Assembly (NCBI RefSeq): GCF_009729035.1
Contig: NZ_CP045483.1
Span: 1,696,001 to 1,760,000 of the forward strand
Direction of reading: 5' to 3'
DNA from: Stygiolobus azoricus
GTDB lineage: Archaea; Thermoproteota; Thermoprotei_A; Sulfolobales; Sulfolobaceae
Length of the DNA: 64,000 nt
In this document: piece after piece, positions 7,836 through 16,398 of the stretch
How the letters are laid out: each line of letters begins with the position of its first letter
Numbering within the stretch: the stretch's first letter is position 1
The notes under the pieces: generated by a model
Database searches by the model: none
The model's input: only the letters and a program-made list of their open reading frames with translations
What the model was told of the DNA's origin: nothing
Position numbers and translations under genes: made by a program

Positions 7836-8765
7836 ATGGTTGAAACTATCATAGTAGGTGGAGGAATTGTAGGTGCTGTCGTCGCTGATAAACTTCAAGA
7901 TATGAACAAAGATGTGAAGATTATAGAAAAAGAACGTAAAGTTAAACAGCTTAACTCCAACCGGAGCATATGGGCTATTATACCACCATTATGTGGTGAC
8001 TTAATGGAAAAGTGTTTATCTTCAATAGATTATTATGTGCAGTTATCACATAAGTACGGTGTTATATACAAGGAAATGAGTGTTATATCAGATAAACAGA
8101 TAGGGAGAGAAATTTCGATGAACAAATTGAAAGAGATAGAACCTGATGTTACCGTACCTGAGAGTATAAAAATGTACATATACGAAAGGGCTCTTTATTT
8201 AGATGGAGAGAAACTTTTAGAAAAGCTAACGAAAAATATTATGATAAATGAGGAAGTAATCGGATACGAGATTAAGGATAATAAGATAACGAAATTACAC
8301 CTTTCGTCAGGAGAGAATATTTCGGTGAATGGGGACGTTATTTTCTCTACCGGTTATCTCACTGGAAAACTTTTTGATATCAAAGATCTCGAGGTCTATA
8401 AGGGTCATTTGATCTCGAGTTCTTCTTCCTTCACTTTAAATAATATCTTCTTTTACAACGGTAAGATATTCTTAAAGAGAAGAAGTTCAGAAGTTATTAT
8501 CAGCTCGGATGCAGAGAAAACCACAGATAATAAGATAAACTATGAGAAAGTAAAAGATGCGGTGAATACAGTTAACTCCATATATCCATTGAGTCATCGA
8601 ATTTTAGTTAGCGTAGGTTTCAGGACAGCTTCGAGCAGCAAAAAGTATGTTATTGAGAAAATTGCTGAAAATGCGCTAGTTATTACTGGATTTAGATTTG
8701 GGTTTGCAATGGCTCCCTTTATTGTGGATGAGGCTTTAGGTCTTCTAAAGAGTGGGTCGTCATGA
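7836..8765 (+). CDS. FAD-dependent oxidoreductase (D-amino acid oxidase/DAO family)
   Basis: A 309-residue protein starting with the Rossmann motif IIVGGGIVGAVVADKL and an acidic residue after the second strand (KIIEKE), typical of FAD-binding DAO-family enzymes such as glycine or glycerol-3-phosphate oxidases. The C-terminus VITGFRFGFAMAPFIVDEALGLL is the family's second FAD-contact segment. The substrate cannot be told. It overlaps dtdA by 4 bases (ATGA), so the two are translationally coupled; whether it acts on D-amino acids, which would link it with DtdA, is only a guess. Confidence 0.8.
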   Translation: MVETIIVGGGIVGAVVADKLQDMNKDVKIIEKERKVKQLNSNRSIWAIIPPLCGDLMEKCLSSIDYYVQLSHKYGVIYKEMSVISDKQIGREISMNKLKEIEPDVTVPESIKMYIYERALYLDGEKLLEKLTKNIMINEEVIGYEIKDNKITKLHLSSGENISVNGDVIFSTGYLTGKLFDIKDLEVYKGHLISSSSSFTLNNIFFYNGKIFLKRRSSEVIISSDAEKTTDNKINYEKVKDAVNTVNSIYPLSHRILVSVGFRTASSSKKYVIEKIAENALVITGFRFGFAMAPFIVDEALGLLKSGSS

Positions 8766-9481
8766 GAGTCAATTTCTTATTATCTATAAAAGACCCTGTA
8801 GGAATTACGATTAAAAAACTAGGGTATAAGTTTGATGAAATAGAAGATGATGTGATAGATTTCAGGTACGACAAGGGAGACGTTATTATTATATTCTCAC
8901 GTCATGAGAGCTCTTCTAAGACTCCTTCATTAACTGTTCATTACCCTGGAAATCCGGGATCTAATGCTTTTGGAGGAGAACCTTTTAAACTAGGGATAGC
9001 CTTTCCTAAATTATTATCCTCAATTTTTAGAGAGATATTAAGTTTACCCGTGAATATCCAAAAGGCTATTGAAGCTACTCATCATGGTCCCACGTATCAG
9101 ACTCATCCGGTGATCTTTGTTGAGATAGGTAGCGATATAACTTACTGGCAGAACGAGAACCTTGTGAAAATGATGGTTGAGGCTACTTTGAGAGGTGTGG
9201 ATAAGTTAGATCAAACCGTATGTGAAGAAATTATTGCGGGAGTAGGAGGGACTCACTATACACCTTATTTTTCGAAGATAAGTACTTCTAAATGTATAGG
9301 GCATGTGGTATCCAAATATTACTTAAACGAGATAAACCAAGAGGTAGTGAGGCAAGTTATCATGAATTCTGTTGAGAAAGTAGATAAAATAATATTCGAT
9401 AACGTTAATTCTTCCATTAAGAATAAAATTGTAGAGTATATAAAATGGATCGATAGTAATATAAAACTAGAGTCTAGATAG
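8762..9481 (+). CDS. dtdA: D-aminoacyl-tRNA deacylase (DtdA/GEK1 family)
   Basis: This enzyme removes D-amino acids wrongly attached to tRNA. The 239-residue product has the archaeal DtdA signatures SRHESSSKTPSLTVHYPGN near residue 46, EATHHGPTYQTHPVIFVEIG near 105, and GVGGTHYTPYF near 162; the His residues in these motifs are proposed metal or catalytic ligands. The start ATG overlaps the stop of the upstream oxidase gene. The 3' end overlaps the convergent phosphatase gene by 15 bases. Confidence 0.93.
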   Translation: MRVNFLLSIKDPVGITIKKLGYKFDEIEDDVIDFRYDKGDVIIIFSRHESSSKTPSLTVHYPGNPGSNAFGGEPFKLGIAFPKLLSSIFREILSLPVNIQKAIEATHHGPTYQTHPVIFVEIGSDITYWQNENLVKMMVEATLRGVDKLDQTVCEEIIAGVGGTHYTPYFSKISTSKCIGHVVSKYYLNEINQEVVRQVIMNSVEKVDKIIFDNVNSSIKNKIVEYIKWIDSNIKLESR

Positions 9482-10084
9482 GATTTCAGTTGTTAAAATA
9501 GGAGTTCCGATACAGATTATCTTGCAGTTTTTTGCATTCTCGTCATTGCATTTGACTATACTTATGCTTGAATTTGGTAGTGAAATTCCCCAAGAACTAA
9601 TGTCGTCTAAATCTATAAGATATGATAGAAAAGCCCTAATCGGGTCGTAATGACTTACGGCGATAATTGTTCCTTCCTCTTTCTTAATAGTATCTTCTAC
9701 GAAGCTAACTATCCTCTTCATCAAGATCTCCCATGGCTCTAATCCTTTAGCCGAGATTTCTCTTTTGTAAACTTTTACTCTCCAGTTATTGATTTCGTCA
9801 ATTCTAAAGTTATTGAATTCGCCTAATTCCCTCTCTCTTAATCTATCATCTATGATTGGCACTAGGCCTAACTCCTCTCCTATTATCGATGCAGTTTGGT
9901 AAGCCCTTAGTATAGGACTACTATAAAGTCTCGTTACTGTTGGGATTTTCCTTAACTCTTTAGCGGTCTCTTTAGCTTGTTGTCTACCTTCGTCAGTCAG
10001 TGGGTATTTGTTTATATCGTCGGAAAGAATTCTTTGAACATTTGAGACTGATTGGGCATGTCGAATAAACACTATAACAACCAT
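9467..10084 (-). CDS. Histidine phosphatase (phosphoglycerate mutase superfamily)
   Basis: The 205-residue protein has the phosphohistidine motif IRHAQS at residues 7-12 (RHAQ in place of the usual RHGE), the GR in TDEGRQQAKETA, the acidic motif RLRERELGEF, and the second catalytic His in AVSHYDPIRAFL. These place it with the cobC/phosphatase branch rather than with glycolytic mutases. The substrate is unknown. It stands alone on the minus strand and overlaps dtdA at its 3' end. Confidence 0.88.
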   Translation of the reverse strand: MVVIVFIRHAQSVSNVQRILSDDINKYPLTDEGRQQAKETAKELRKIPTVTRLYSSPILRAYQTASIIGEELGLVPIIDDRLRERELGEFNNFRIDEINNWRVKVYKREISAKGLEPWEILMKRIVSFVEDTIKKEEGTIIAVSHYDPIRAFLSYLIDLDDISSWGISLPNSSISIVKCNDENAKNCKIICIGTPILTTEILSRL

Positions 10085-10201
10085 GTTAAAGAGCTTTTAT
10101 ATGCTGATTATAAAAAATTGTTTTTGAATAATTTTCGATAAATTACCCCTTGTCAAAATAATAATAAAGTTTATCAGAGGGTATATAGCCAAAAAGATCT
10201 T

Positions 10202-10696
10202 ATGGAGACAAAAGTAGGAATTGTAGGGAATAAGGTGATTCACGTCATAAGAGATACTGATCCTATATCACTAGCAGCAAAAGAGCTTAAAGAACATAAC
10301 ATAGGTGCACTTGTAGTAATAGATAATAATAATAAGATAGTCGGAATATTCACAGAAAGGGATCTAGTTAAAGTAGTTGCTGATGGCAGGACTGATGCAA
10401 AAGTGTCTGATTACATGACTAGAAATGTAATAGGAGTTACAGAAGATACAGACATAGTAGACGCACTAGAAGTTATGCTAGATCATGGTTTTAGACACCT
10501 GCCGATTTTAAGTAAAGACGGAAAGATAACCGGATTAGTGAGTATAAGAGATTTAGTGAAATCTTTATTAGACCCTCATGTATTTCAATTTAAAAAAGAG
10601 GCTTCGGAAGTCAAGGGTTCTGGTTATATATGTCCAGTCTGTGGATTAGAAATTGATGAATTTGGATATTGTGGTTGTGGCACAGGCTCTGGATAA
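10202..10696 (+). CDS. CBS-domain pair protein with C-terminal zinc ribbon
   Basis: Two CBS domains occupy about residues 10-65 and 75-130: IGALVVIDNNNKIVGIFTERDL and FRHLPILSKDGKITGLVSIRDL are their hallmark strands. They usually bind adenine nucleotides. The last 25 residues hold CPVCG and YCGCG, four Cys that can form a rubredoxin-like zinc ribbon. The protein is therefore a nucleotide sensor with a metal or nucleic-acid contact module. A TATA-like TTTATC near 10170 lies about 27 bases before the ATG, suggesting a leaderless message. Confidence 0.88.
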   Translation: METKVGIVGNKVIHVIRDTDPISLAAKELKEHNIGALVVIDNNNKIVGIFTERDLVKVVADGRTDAKVSDYMTRNVIGVTEDTDIVDALEVMLDHGFRHLPILSKDGKITGLVSIRDLVKSLLDPHVFQFKKEASEVKGSGYICPVCGLEIDEFGYCGCGTGSG

Positions 10697-10727
10697 ATTT
10701 TTTAGTATAGTATTCATTTTTTATCTA

Positions 10728-11075
10728 ATGATAATATTCTATGCGATCGGTGAAAGAGATAGGGCAAAGGAGCTTGTAAAAATTATTACTAAAACTAGAT
10801 GGAAAACAGTATCCAAACATGCCATAAAAATTGCTAGTTCATCAATAGGTGCTTCTATAGTTTTATTCAAGCCTACAAAAGCAGGTCTAGCAGTAGCATT
10901 ATGGTTAAAGAAAAAAGCCGAAGAGTTGGGTATGATGGCGATGGTAGGTTGGTTCACGCAAATCGAGAATATACCGCCTGAGGTGGAGGAAGCGATAAAA
11001 ACTGATTTAAATAAGCTCTTAATGAAGGAGTTAGACGTTCCTTGGTCACCTGAGATTAATGTAAAAAATCCGTAA
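10728..11075 (+). CDS. Hypothetical protein (about 115 aa)
   Basis: The reading frame is open from 10653, inside the previous gene, but the ATG at 10728 is the first that clears it and is preferred. The product is helical: ERDRAKELVKIITKTRWKTVSKHAIKIA, then a mildly hydrophobic part (SIGASIVLFKPTKAGLAVALWLKKKAEEL), then IENIPPEVEEAIKTDLNKLLMKEL. No known family is recognised. It follows the CBS protein by 31 bases on the same strand and may share its transcript. Confidence 0.65.
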   Translation: MIIFYAIGERDRAKELVKIITKTRWKTVSKHAIKIASSSIGASIVLFKPTKAGLAVALWLKKKAEELGMMAMVGWFTQIENIPPEVEEAIKTDLNKLLMKELDVPWSPEINVKNP

Positions 11076-11152
11076 AAATACTTATTAATCAAAAATATAA
11101 ATTTAAGTTAAAATAAATATTTTCCAAATTAGAGTTAAGAGAAAGGTACTAA

Positions 11153-12901
11153 TTAACCCATTATCTGATTCGGTTCAAGTAATTTCTCGTTCCTGAATTG
11201 TACGGTATCATTACTCTTAGTTATTATCGTATAGTCCACTATGCCGGAAAGGTACTTCTGAATCTTCTCAAATCTTCTCTGGTCAAATGTCATAAATGAC
11301 TCATCAATTATGAAGAACGGACTCTTGAAATACTCTTTCAGTCCTATCAATACTAATACCAATGCTATTGCAGTCTTCTCTGAAGTAGACAGTTTCTTCA
11401 AATCCATCTTCACATTGTCCTTCTTTATTACTATTCTATATTTCTCATCTATTTCAGCTGTATAATTAAATTCAAGATCCCTCATTAACGAGTTAGCCAG
11501 GTTGCTAAAAGTATCTTTCACTACAGTTAGTCTTCTAATGTATTCCCTATCTAGGGTAGAAATTTGATCTTCAAGATCCTTTATATTCTTTCTGAAGCTT
11601 TGTAGTTCTTCCATAATTCTTTTAGGTATGCCTATTCTTTGTAGTTCTAACTCTATATTGCTCCTTTGTTGCTGAAGCTCTTTTATACGCTTATCAAGTT
11701 CACTTTCTCCACTCAAGCTTAAGTCTTTGGTGTCAAGCTCCTCTATTTTTTCCTTTAATTCTCTAATTTGTCTCTGTAATGTTTCAATAGATTTCTGTAT
11801 CTCACTTACCTCTAGTTTATATGTTTCTAGTTCTTTTTGCTTATTAGTTAATTGTTGTTCATATTTCTCTATTTCTTTTAGTTTATTAGTAATTGTATTA
11901 ATCGTGCTTTGTATGTTGTTTATTTCCTTTGTTATCTCGTCCCTTTGTCTAGTTACTTCTGTTAGTTCTTTCTTTATGGTATCCAATCTCTCCTTCCAAA
12001 TTGAAGGATTTACTTCATGACCACAGACGTAGCATACGGCTAAATGTCTCTCATCAGCCTCTTTTATTTCATCTAATACTCTCCCAAGCATTCTGTAGTC
12101 TACGTCTAGGTTATACTTTTTTGAGTTAAGATTTTGTAACTTTGTGTTAAGTTCTTCTATCTCTTTTAATAGATTTTCTTTAGAAATAGAGTTCAGATGC
12201 TTTTTTAGTTCTTCTATCTCTCTCTCAATTCTTTTTTCTTTAGCTTCCTTTTCTCTCAATTCTTTTTGCCTTACTTCAAGTCTTTTTTCTAAGTCTTCTA
12301 ATCTATTCTTCTTAGTTATCTTGATACTATTTTCAGTGTTTATTCTTATACTCTCTCTGTCTTTTTCTAGTTTCTCTAACTGTTGATTTATTGCCTCTAA
12401 TTGTTTCATATAATTTTCAGCTTCATTATATTTCTTTTGATATTCGTCATATGTTGCTTTTATTTCTCCTAGTTTATATTGTAAGTTTTCTTTTTTCTTC
12501 TTAATTTCATCAATTTTTGATGCCGCAGATATAAACCACTCTATGTTCTCGTCCCCGACTAATATTCTGGCTACTAACGGGTTCTCGGGTGAGAAATACG
12601 ATAGTAGTAATGCATTTTTATCATCCATATACAGTTTTTTCTCCTCCTCTATCCTATTCTTAATTCTCTTAAATCTTCTGTAATATAATTTGCCGTCTAT
12701 TTCAGCTTCAACATACCCTTCATCACTAAAAACATTCAGTAAATCCTCCGCTGTTATTTCCGATGTTAACAACGAAATCAAAGCTCTCGCTAACGATGTT
12801 TTACCATATGCATTAGGCGCTTCGTATATAGATATACCCTTCTTTATAGAGAGATAAAGTTCTCTGTTAATACCACCTACATTATAAAGCCTAACTTGCA
12901 T
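11153..12901 (-). CDS. Archaea-specific SMC-related ATPase with zinc-hook-like CxxC (coalescin candidate)
   Basis: A 582-residue SMC/Rad50-like ATPase. The N-terminal half-site has the Walker A-like APNAYGKTSLARAL (NAYGKTS in place of GxxGxGKS) near residue 33. Two long coiled-coil arms of mainly Glu, Lys, Leu and Gln span about 130-280 and 300-460. Between them AVCYVCGHEV near residue 290 resembles a Rad50 zinc hook. The C-terminal half has LSTSEKTAIALVLVL (signature motif) and FFIIDESFMTFD (Walker B and D-loop). The short arms and divergent P-loop fit archaeal SMC-related proteins, possibly coalescin (ClsN), which shapes Sulfolobus chromosome compartments; that identity is inferred. Confidence 0.85.
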   Translation of the reverse strand: MQVRLYNVGGINRELYLSIKKGISIYEAPNAYGKTSLARALISLLTSEITAEDLLNVFSDEGYVEAEIDGKLYYRRFKRIKNRIEEEKKLYMDDKNALLLSYFSPENPLVARILVGDENIEWFISAASKIDEIKKKKENLQYKLGEIKATYDEYQKKYNEAENYMKQLEAINQQLEKLEKDRESIRINTENSIKITKKNRLEDLEKRLEVRQKELREKEAKEKRIEREIEELKKHLNSISKENLLKEIEELNTKLQNLNSKKYNLDVDYRMLGRVLDEIKEADERHLAVCYVCGHEVNPSIWKERLDTIKKELTEVTRQRDEITKEINNIQSTINTITNKLKEIEKYEQQLTNKQKELETYKLEVSEIQKSIETLQRQIRELKEKIEELDTKDLSLSGESELDKRIKELQQQRSNIELELQRIGIPKRIMEELQSFRKNIKDLEDQISTLDREYIRRLTVVKDTFSNLANSLMRDLEFNYTAEIDEKYRIVIKKDNVKMDLKKLSTSEKTAIALVLVLIGLKEYFKSPFFIIDESFMTFDQRRFEKIQKYLSGIVDYTIITKSNDTVQFRNEKLLEPNQIMG

Positions 12902-13111
12902 CAATCATAATACGTGATACTCACCTTAAAAATATTTTGATTAAACTAATAACGATATTAAGGTTTAGGCTAATTCTAATGACATTTATATCTCTTTAGG
13001 AAGAATGAAAACAGTTAGCTCGTACTTACTCAAGTAGAATTATTTTATTTTTATTAAGAATTATTCAAGTAATTAAGGGCTAACCTCTCTGTTATCAAGA
13101 GAAAAATAAAG

Positions 13112-13117
13112 TTTAAA
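13112..13117 (+). promoter_or_regulatory. TATA box of the nucleoside hydrolase gene
   Basis: TTTAAA within AAAGTTTAAAGTA lies about 29 bases before the ATG at 13144, the expected spacing for a leaderless transcript. Two related words, ACTCAAGTAGAATTA and ATTCAAGTAATTA, occur in the 90 bases upstream and could be operator copies. Confidence 0.5.
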
Positions 13118-13143
13118 GTAAATTGCAAAAGTATTAATCCTAC

Positions 13144-14067
13144 ATGAAAAGAAAGGTTATTTTTGATACAGATACAGCAAGTGATGACACTATAGCTCTC
13201 TTATTGTCACTAGAATTCTTCGACGTGGTAGGAGTTACAGTAGTTGCTGGAAATGTGAAGTATGAAAATGAGATAAATAATGCTTTATTTACTTTAGAAT
13301 ATTTTGGATATTCTCATGTACCGGTCTTTTTAGGGGCTTCTAGGCCAATTAGAGGTATTTGGAGGACGGTTGAAGAAGTTCATGGAGAGAAAGGTATGGG
13401 GAGGTTGGATATACCAAAGCCCTCGAAAAAACCAGAAAATATTTTTGCAAGCGATGCGATAATAGAACTATCAAAAAAATATAATGGAGAACTAGAAATC
13501 TTAGCCGTATCACCTTTAACGAATTTAGCATTAGCGTACTTGAAAGATCCTTCCATAGTAAAGAGAATTAAGAAGGTCTGGATTATGGGAGGTGCTTTTA
13601 CAAGAGGCAATACGACGGAAATCGCAGAGTTCAATTTTTGGGTCGACCCAGAGGCTGCTGAGATAGTCTTGAAAAGCGGTTTTGATATTACAATAGTACC
13701 GTGGGAAATAACTGAGGAAGCCGCTACAATAACAGATGATGAGTGGTCAAGAATTTCATCTATGGGTACAAAACGATCGAACTTTTTCATCAAAGTTAAT
13801 GAAGTTCTAAGAGAATACTCCAAAAGTACAGGGGCTAAGGGTAGTGTACATCCAGATTCACTAACTGTAACTATTGCTTACGACAACAGTATTATTCTCG
13901 AATCTGTAAAGAAAAGAGTGGATGTAGAGGTTTGTGGAAAATCAAGGGGGGCTATGCTGGTGGACTGGTATGATATGACAAAGAGTGATATAAAGGCAGA
14001 AATAGTTACAAAAGCAGACTCCTCTAAGTTTAAGAAGTACCTATTTGAGGTTCTTTCAAAAGCTTAG
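13144..14067 (+). CDS. Inosine-uridine preferring nucleoside hydrolase
   Basis: The 307-residue enzyme splits the N-glycosidic bond of nucleosides to free base and ribose. It opens with the Ca2+-binding signature [18 protein letters not shown] (the family's DTDxxxDD) and contains [44 protein letters not shown], with the conserved NFWVDPEA metal and ribose contacts, and [12 protein letters not shown] near the end. The length is normal for the family. It salvages nucleosides in the cytosol. Its 3' end overlaps the convergent Fur-family gene by 38 bases. Confidence 0.93.
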   Translation: MKRKVIFDTDTASDDTIALLLSLEFFDVVGVTVVAGNVKYENEINNALFTLEYFGYSHVPVFLGASRPIRGIWRTVEEVHGEKGMGRLDIPKPSKKPENIFASDAIIELSKKYNGELEILAVSPLTNLALAYLKDPSIVKRIKKVWIMGGAFTRGNTTEIAEFNFWVDPEAAEIVLKSGFDITIVPWEITEEAATITDDEWSRISSMGTKRSNFFIKVNEVLREYSKSTGAKGSVHPDSLTVTIAYDNSIILESVKKRVDVEVCGKSRGAMLVDWYDMTKSDIKAEIVTKADSSKFKKYLFEVLSKA

Positions 14068-14452
14068 AACATTCTGCAATAACAACGACGTTTAGGGATT
14101 TAACATTTATTCCTTTCTCACTCAGTTCTTTATATAATCCCTCGAGGTCTACATTAACGTCTATAATTTGATTAGAGTCTTCACAGTAAACATTTACGTG
14201 TAAATCCCTCTTAATTTCATACCACGTTATTCCGTTAACTTCGAACGAATTTAGTAGCCCCGCTTTTTCCAGGGTATTAAGCGCGTTATATACTGTGGAT
14301 AAGCTTATACTTGGCTCTGATTTCTTAAGCTCATTATATATCTGCTCACCGTTAAAATGACCTCCACTATACAATAGTTTTAGTATTGACAGTCTCTGAG
14401 GTGTAACTTTCAATCCTTTTTGTCTTAATAGGTCAGCTAAGTCTATTTCCAC
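14030..14452 (-). CDS. Fur-family transcriptional regulator
   Basis: A 140-residue protein with a GTG start. The N-terminal winged helix matches the Fur/PerR family: [19 protein letters not shown], then [13 protein letters not shown] and [19 protein letters not shown]. In the C-terminal dimer domain the usual His-rich strand and CxxC are weak: the equivalent part reads [11 protein letters not shown], and the second pair of Cys is missing, leaving one Cys in IAECSKLL. Metal sensing may thus rest on fewer ligands. Targets are unknown; metal or peroxide response is the family's usual role. Confidence 0.88.
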   Translation of the reverse strand: MEIDLADLLRQKGLKVTPQRLSILKLLYSGGHFNGEQIYNELKKSEPSISLSTVYNALNTLEKAGLLNSFEVNGITWYEIKRDLHVNVYCEDSNQIIDVNVDLEGLYKELSEKGINVKSLNVVVIAECSKLLKEPQIGTS

Positions 14453-14616
14453 AAGTAATAACTACTAACACAAAACAATTTAAAAATTATTTACAAATGT
14501 GATTTATTCTATAATTTTCATGGGATATAGCTCAGACCTTATAATTGGAAAAGGCATTTTATATTGATGTTTAGGTACAATTCATGTGCATTTTATGGAT
14601 ATTTCTCTGTAAAAAC

Positions 14617-14622
14617 TTTAAA
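14617..14622 (+). promoter_or_regulatory. TATA box before the structured RNA candidate
   Basis: AAAAACTTTAAATGCC carries TTTAAA. It lies about 26-29 bases before GGCAGGATCACC at 14649, so a transcript could start near 14645-14649 and read through the hairpin region. Confidence 0.4.
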
Positions 14623-14645
14623 TGCCGCGGGTAAAATTGTTTTTA

Positions 14646-14705
14646 ATAGGCAGGATCACCTCTGGGAGTATGAGTATTAACTCAACGATGACCAGAGGGC
14701 CAATG
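14646..14705 (+). ncRNA. Candidate structured RNA with a 16S rRNA 3'-end-like segment
   Basis: GGCAGGATCACCTCT at 14649-14663 matches 13 of 15 positions of the 3' end of crenarchaeal 16S rRNA (GGCTGGATCACCTCA), including the anti-Shine-Dalgarno core. It runs into a hairpin: CCTCTGG (14659-14665) pairs with CCAGAGG (14692-14698), and inside this TGAGT (14671-14675) pairs with ACTCA (14680-14684) around the loop ATTA. The internal loop has GAGTA on one side and ACGATGA on the other. A TATA box precedes it. The strand is not certain; on the minus strand it would be the 3' flank of the gene at 14707. No known RNA class is recognised. Confidence 0.4.
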
Positions 14706-14706
14706 T

Positions 14707-15213
14707 TTAAATTGTGGATTCCTCCTCGTTATCTTCAACAGTTCTTTTATCTTCGACACCCTCCACTTTAATTATCCGTTTGATGATGTTAATTTTTTCA
14801 TTAATATTTTCAAGGAAGATAATAAGGTCCTCTCTTCTTCTCTTCAATGATAAATGGAAGGGATTCTCTTCATACCTTCTGTCTAGGAAGAGCAGCTCAC
14901 GTTCAACTAACTCTTTCTCGTTCTCATAATATACGTAAAGCTCTATTATATCAAGGATATCTTTCCTTTCCTCGGCTTTTAAAGAATAATAAGGGCAAAT
15001 ATAGCATAGAAGAGGGTGGGGTGTAGCTCTTCTATCTTTTCCGATCCACTCAAGCAATATTGAATCTTTTTTGATTACATATCTGGAACAAACTCCATTC
15101 ATAAAGTAAATGCAGCTGTCCCTCTTCTTTCTCCCCTCTTCTATCTTGTCTTCATAATTATTTATCTCCTTTGAAAATACCATGTCAGCAATTAGCTCTC
15201 TAAACTTCTCCAT
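14707..15213 (-). CDS. Hypothetical protein with a CxnC...CxxC cluster
   Basis: The 168-residue product has a compact Cys-rich section, SCIYFMNGVCSRYV near residue 33 and LLCYICPYYSL near residue 70, which together supply four Cys for a zinc or iron-sulfur site. The remainder is strongly helical and charged (DIIELYVYYENEKELVERELLFLDRRYEEN and INEKINIIKRIIKVEG), likely a coiled coil. An ATG at 15213 is preferred to the TTG three bases upstream. It diverges from the CBS protein at 15263. No family is recognised. Confidence 0.7.
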   Translation of the reverse strand: MEKFRELIADMVFSKEINNYEDKIEEGRKKRDSCIYFMNGVCSRYVIKKDSILLEWIGKDRRATPHPLLCYICPYYSLKAEERKDILDIIELYVYYENEKELVERELLFLDRRYEENPFHLSLKRRREDLIIFLENINEKINIIKRIIKVEGVEDKRTVEDNEEESTI

Positions 15214-15262
15214 CAAATAATATACTATGAATTTATGAGTTTAAATTTCATTATGATATACC

Positions 15263-16069
15263 ATGGGAATAGTAAGAGAGCCTATAATCGTGAGGCCGCA
15301 CGACTCATTGTTACATACAATAAAGATTATGACGATGGAATATGTGCCTAAGTTGATAGTAGGGGATGAGAACGGCAATCCTTTAGGGGTAGTGACACAA
15401 AAAGATGTTCTCAAGTTTATAAGTAAAATGGGAAGTAGAGAGCTTGATAGCGTTTACGTCTCCGAGGTTATGAGAAAGGATATAGTGACGGTTACAAGTG
15501 ACATTGAACCGCTCGAAGCCGCTCAAATATTGATAGAGAAGAAACAACCTATGCTAATAGTCACCTCGGACAGCGGGAGAATTCTAGGTATGATAATAAA
15601 AAGCGACCTATCTCAGTATTACGGTAGTTTGATTAGAGGAATACAAAAAATTTCGGAATATATGTCTAAAAATCCAATAATTATCAATGAAAATTCTAGC
15701 ATGCATGAGGCATTGAACTTAATATTGTCGAACGACATCAGCAGATTAATAGTGGTCAGTGACGGGAAAATTGTCGGTACAATAACTACCACAGACCTCT
15801 TATATTTAGCTCCAGTGTTGAAGATGAAAGAAGTTAACGTAAAAGTTAAGGAAGTAATGACACCAACTATTGTTATAGTAGATGAATATGAGGACCTAAA
15901 TTACGCTGCTAGATTAATGGCTAATAGAAAGGTCAAAGGTCTTCCCGTAGTAGGTGTTTCCGGAGAACTAAAAGGTATACTGACTACAACTGATATTGTT
16001 AGAGCGTTAACTGACGAGAAAATTAGAAAATATCTTCTAGAACTTAAACTCTATACTACTACCTTTTAA
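15263..16069 (+). CDS. Protein with four CBS domains
   Basis: A 268-residue protein made almost entirely of CBS domains, arranged as two Bateman modules: about residues 5-60, 68-122, 130-185 and 195-255. Repeating hallmarks are [67 protein letters not shown] and [23 protein letters not shown]. Such proteins bind AMP, ATP or S-adenosylmethionine and serve as energy sensors, often acting on a separate partner. No effector domain is fused. The 3' end overlaps the convergent thiamine-binding gene by 11 bases. Confidence 0.92.
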   Translation: MGIVREPIIVRPHDSLLHTIKIMTMEYVPKLIVGDENGNPLGVVTQKDVLKFISKMGSRELDSVYVSEVMRKDIVTVTSDIEPLEAAQILIEKKQPMLIVTSDSGRILGMIIKSDLSQYYGSLIRGIQKISEYMSKNPIIINENSSMHEALNLILSNDISRLIVVSDGKIVGTITTTDLLYLAPVLKMKEVNVKVKEVMTPTIVIVDEYEDLNYAARLMANRKVKGLPVVGVSGELKGILTTTDIVRALTDEKIRKYLLELKLYTTTF

Positions 16070-16361
16070 TTACTTCAAGCTTATGTTCGATACTGTTTTC
16101 TTTATCTCTCCTATCATCTATTTTAATAAGGGCGACTATCCTCTTAACTCCCATCCTTTCCAGTTCATCATTAATTTCTTTCAGTATGTATCCAAGTTTG
16201 GTTATATCGTCTAGTTCTAATGTGGTCATTGAGGGTGAAGGGTAGTATTTTATACCTAATCTATCTAGGACATCAAAAACCTTCTTTATATAAGGCGAAA
16301 GGCTTGTACTAGATGTTCCTATCGGTTCGACACTTATATCTACAAGAACTTTTTTAGGCAT
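16059..16361 (-). CDS. MTH1187-type thiamine-binding protein (UPF0045/DUF77)
   Basis: This 100-residue protein matches the family's full length: [29 protein letters not shown] at the N-terminus, then [50 protein letters not shown]. Family members form ferredoxin-like tetramers; bacterial relatives bind thiamine. It lies downstream of nurA on the same strand but is separated by about 38 bases, so it may be read through from the herA operon. Confidence 0.88.
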   Translation of the reverse strand: MPKKVLVDISVEPIGTSSTSLSPYIKKVFDVLDRLGIKYYPSPSMTTLELDDITKLGYILKEINDELERMGVKRIVALIKIDDRRDKENSIEHKLEVIKR

Positions 16362-16398
16362 ACAGAAATTCTATCACTTACACTTAAAAAAGATAATT

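Noticed and set aside
14669-14770. A 33-residue plus-strand frame starting MSINSTMTRGPMFKLW inside the structured RNA candidate
   Set aside because: It runs antisense into the Cys-cluster gene and ends soon; the hairpin and 16S-like segment explain the region better.
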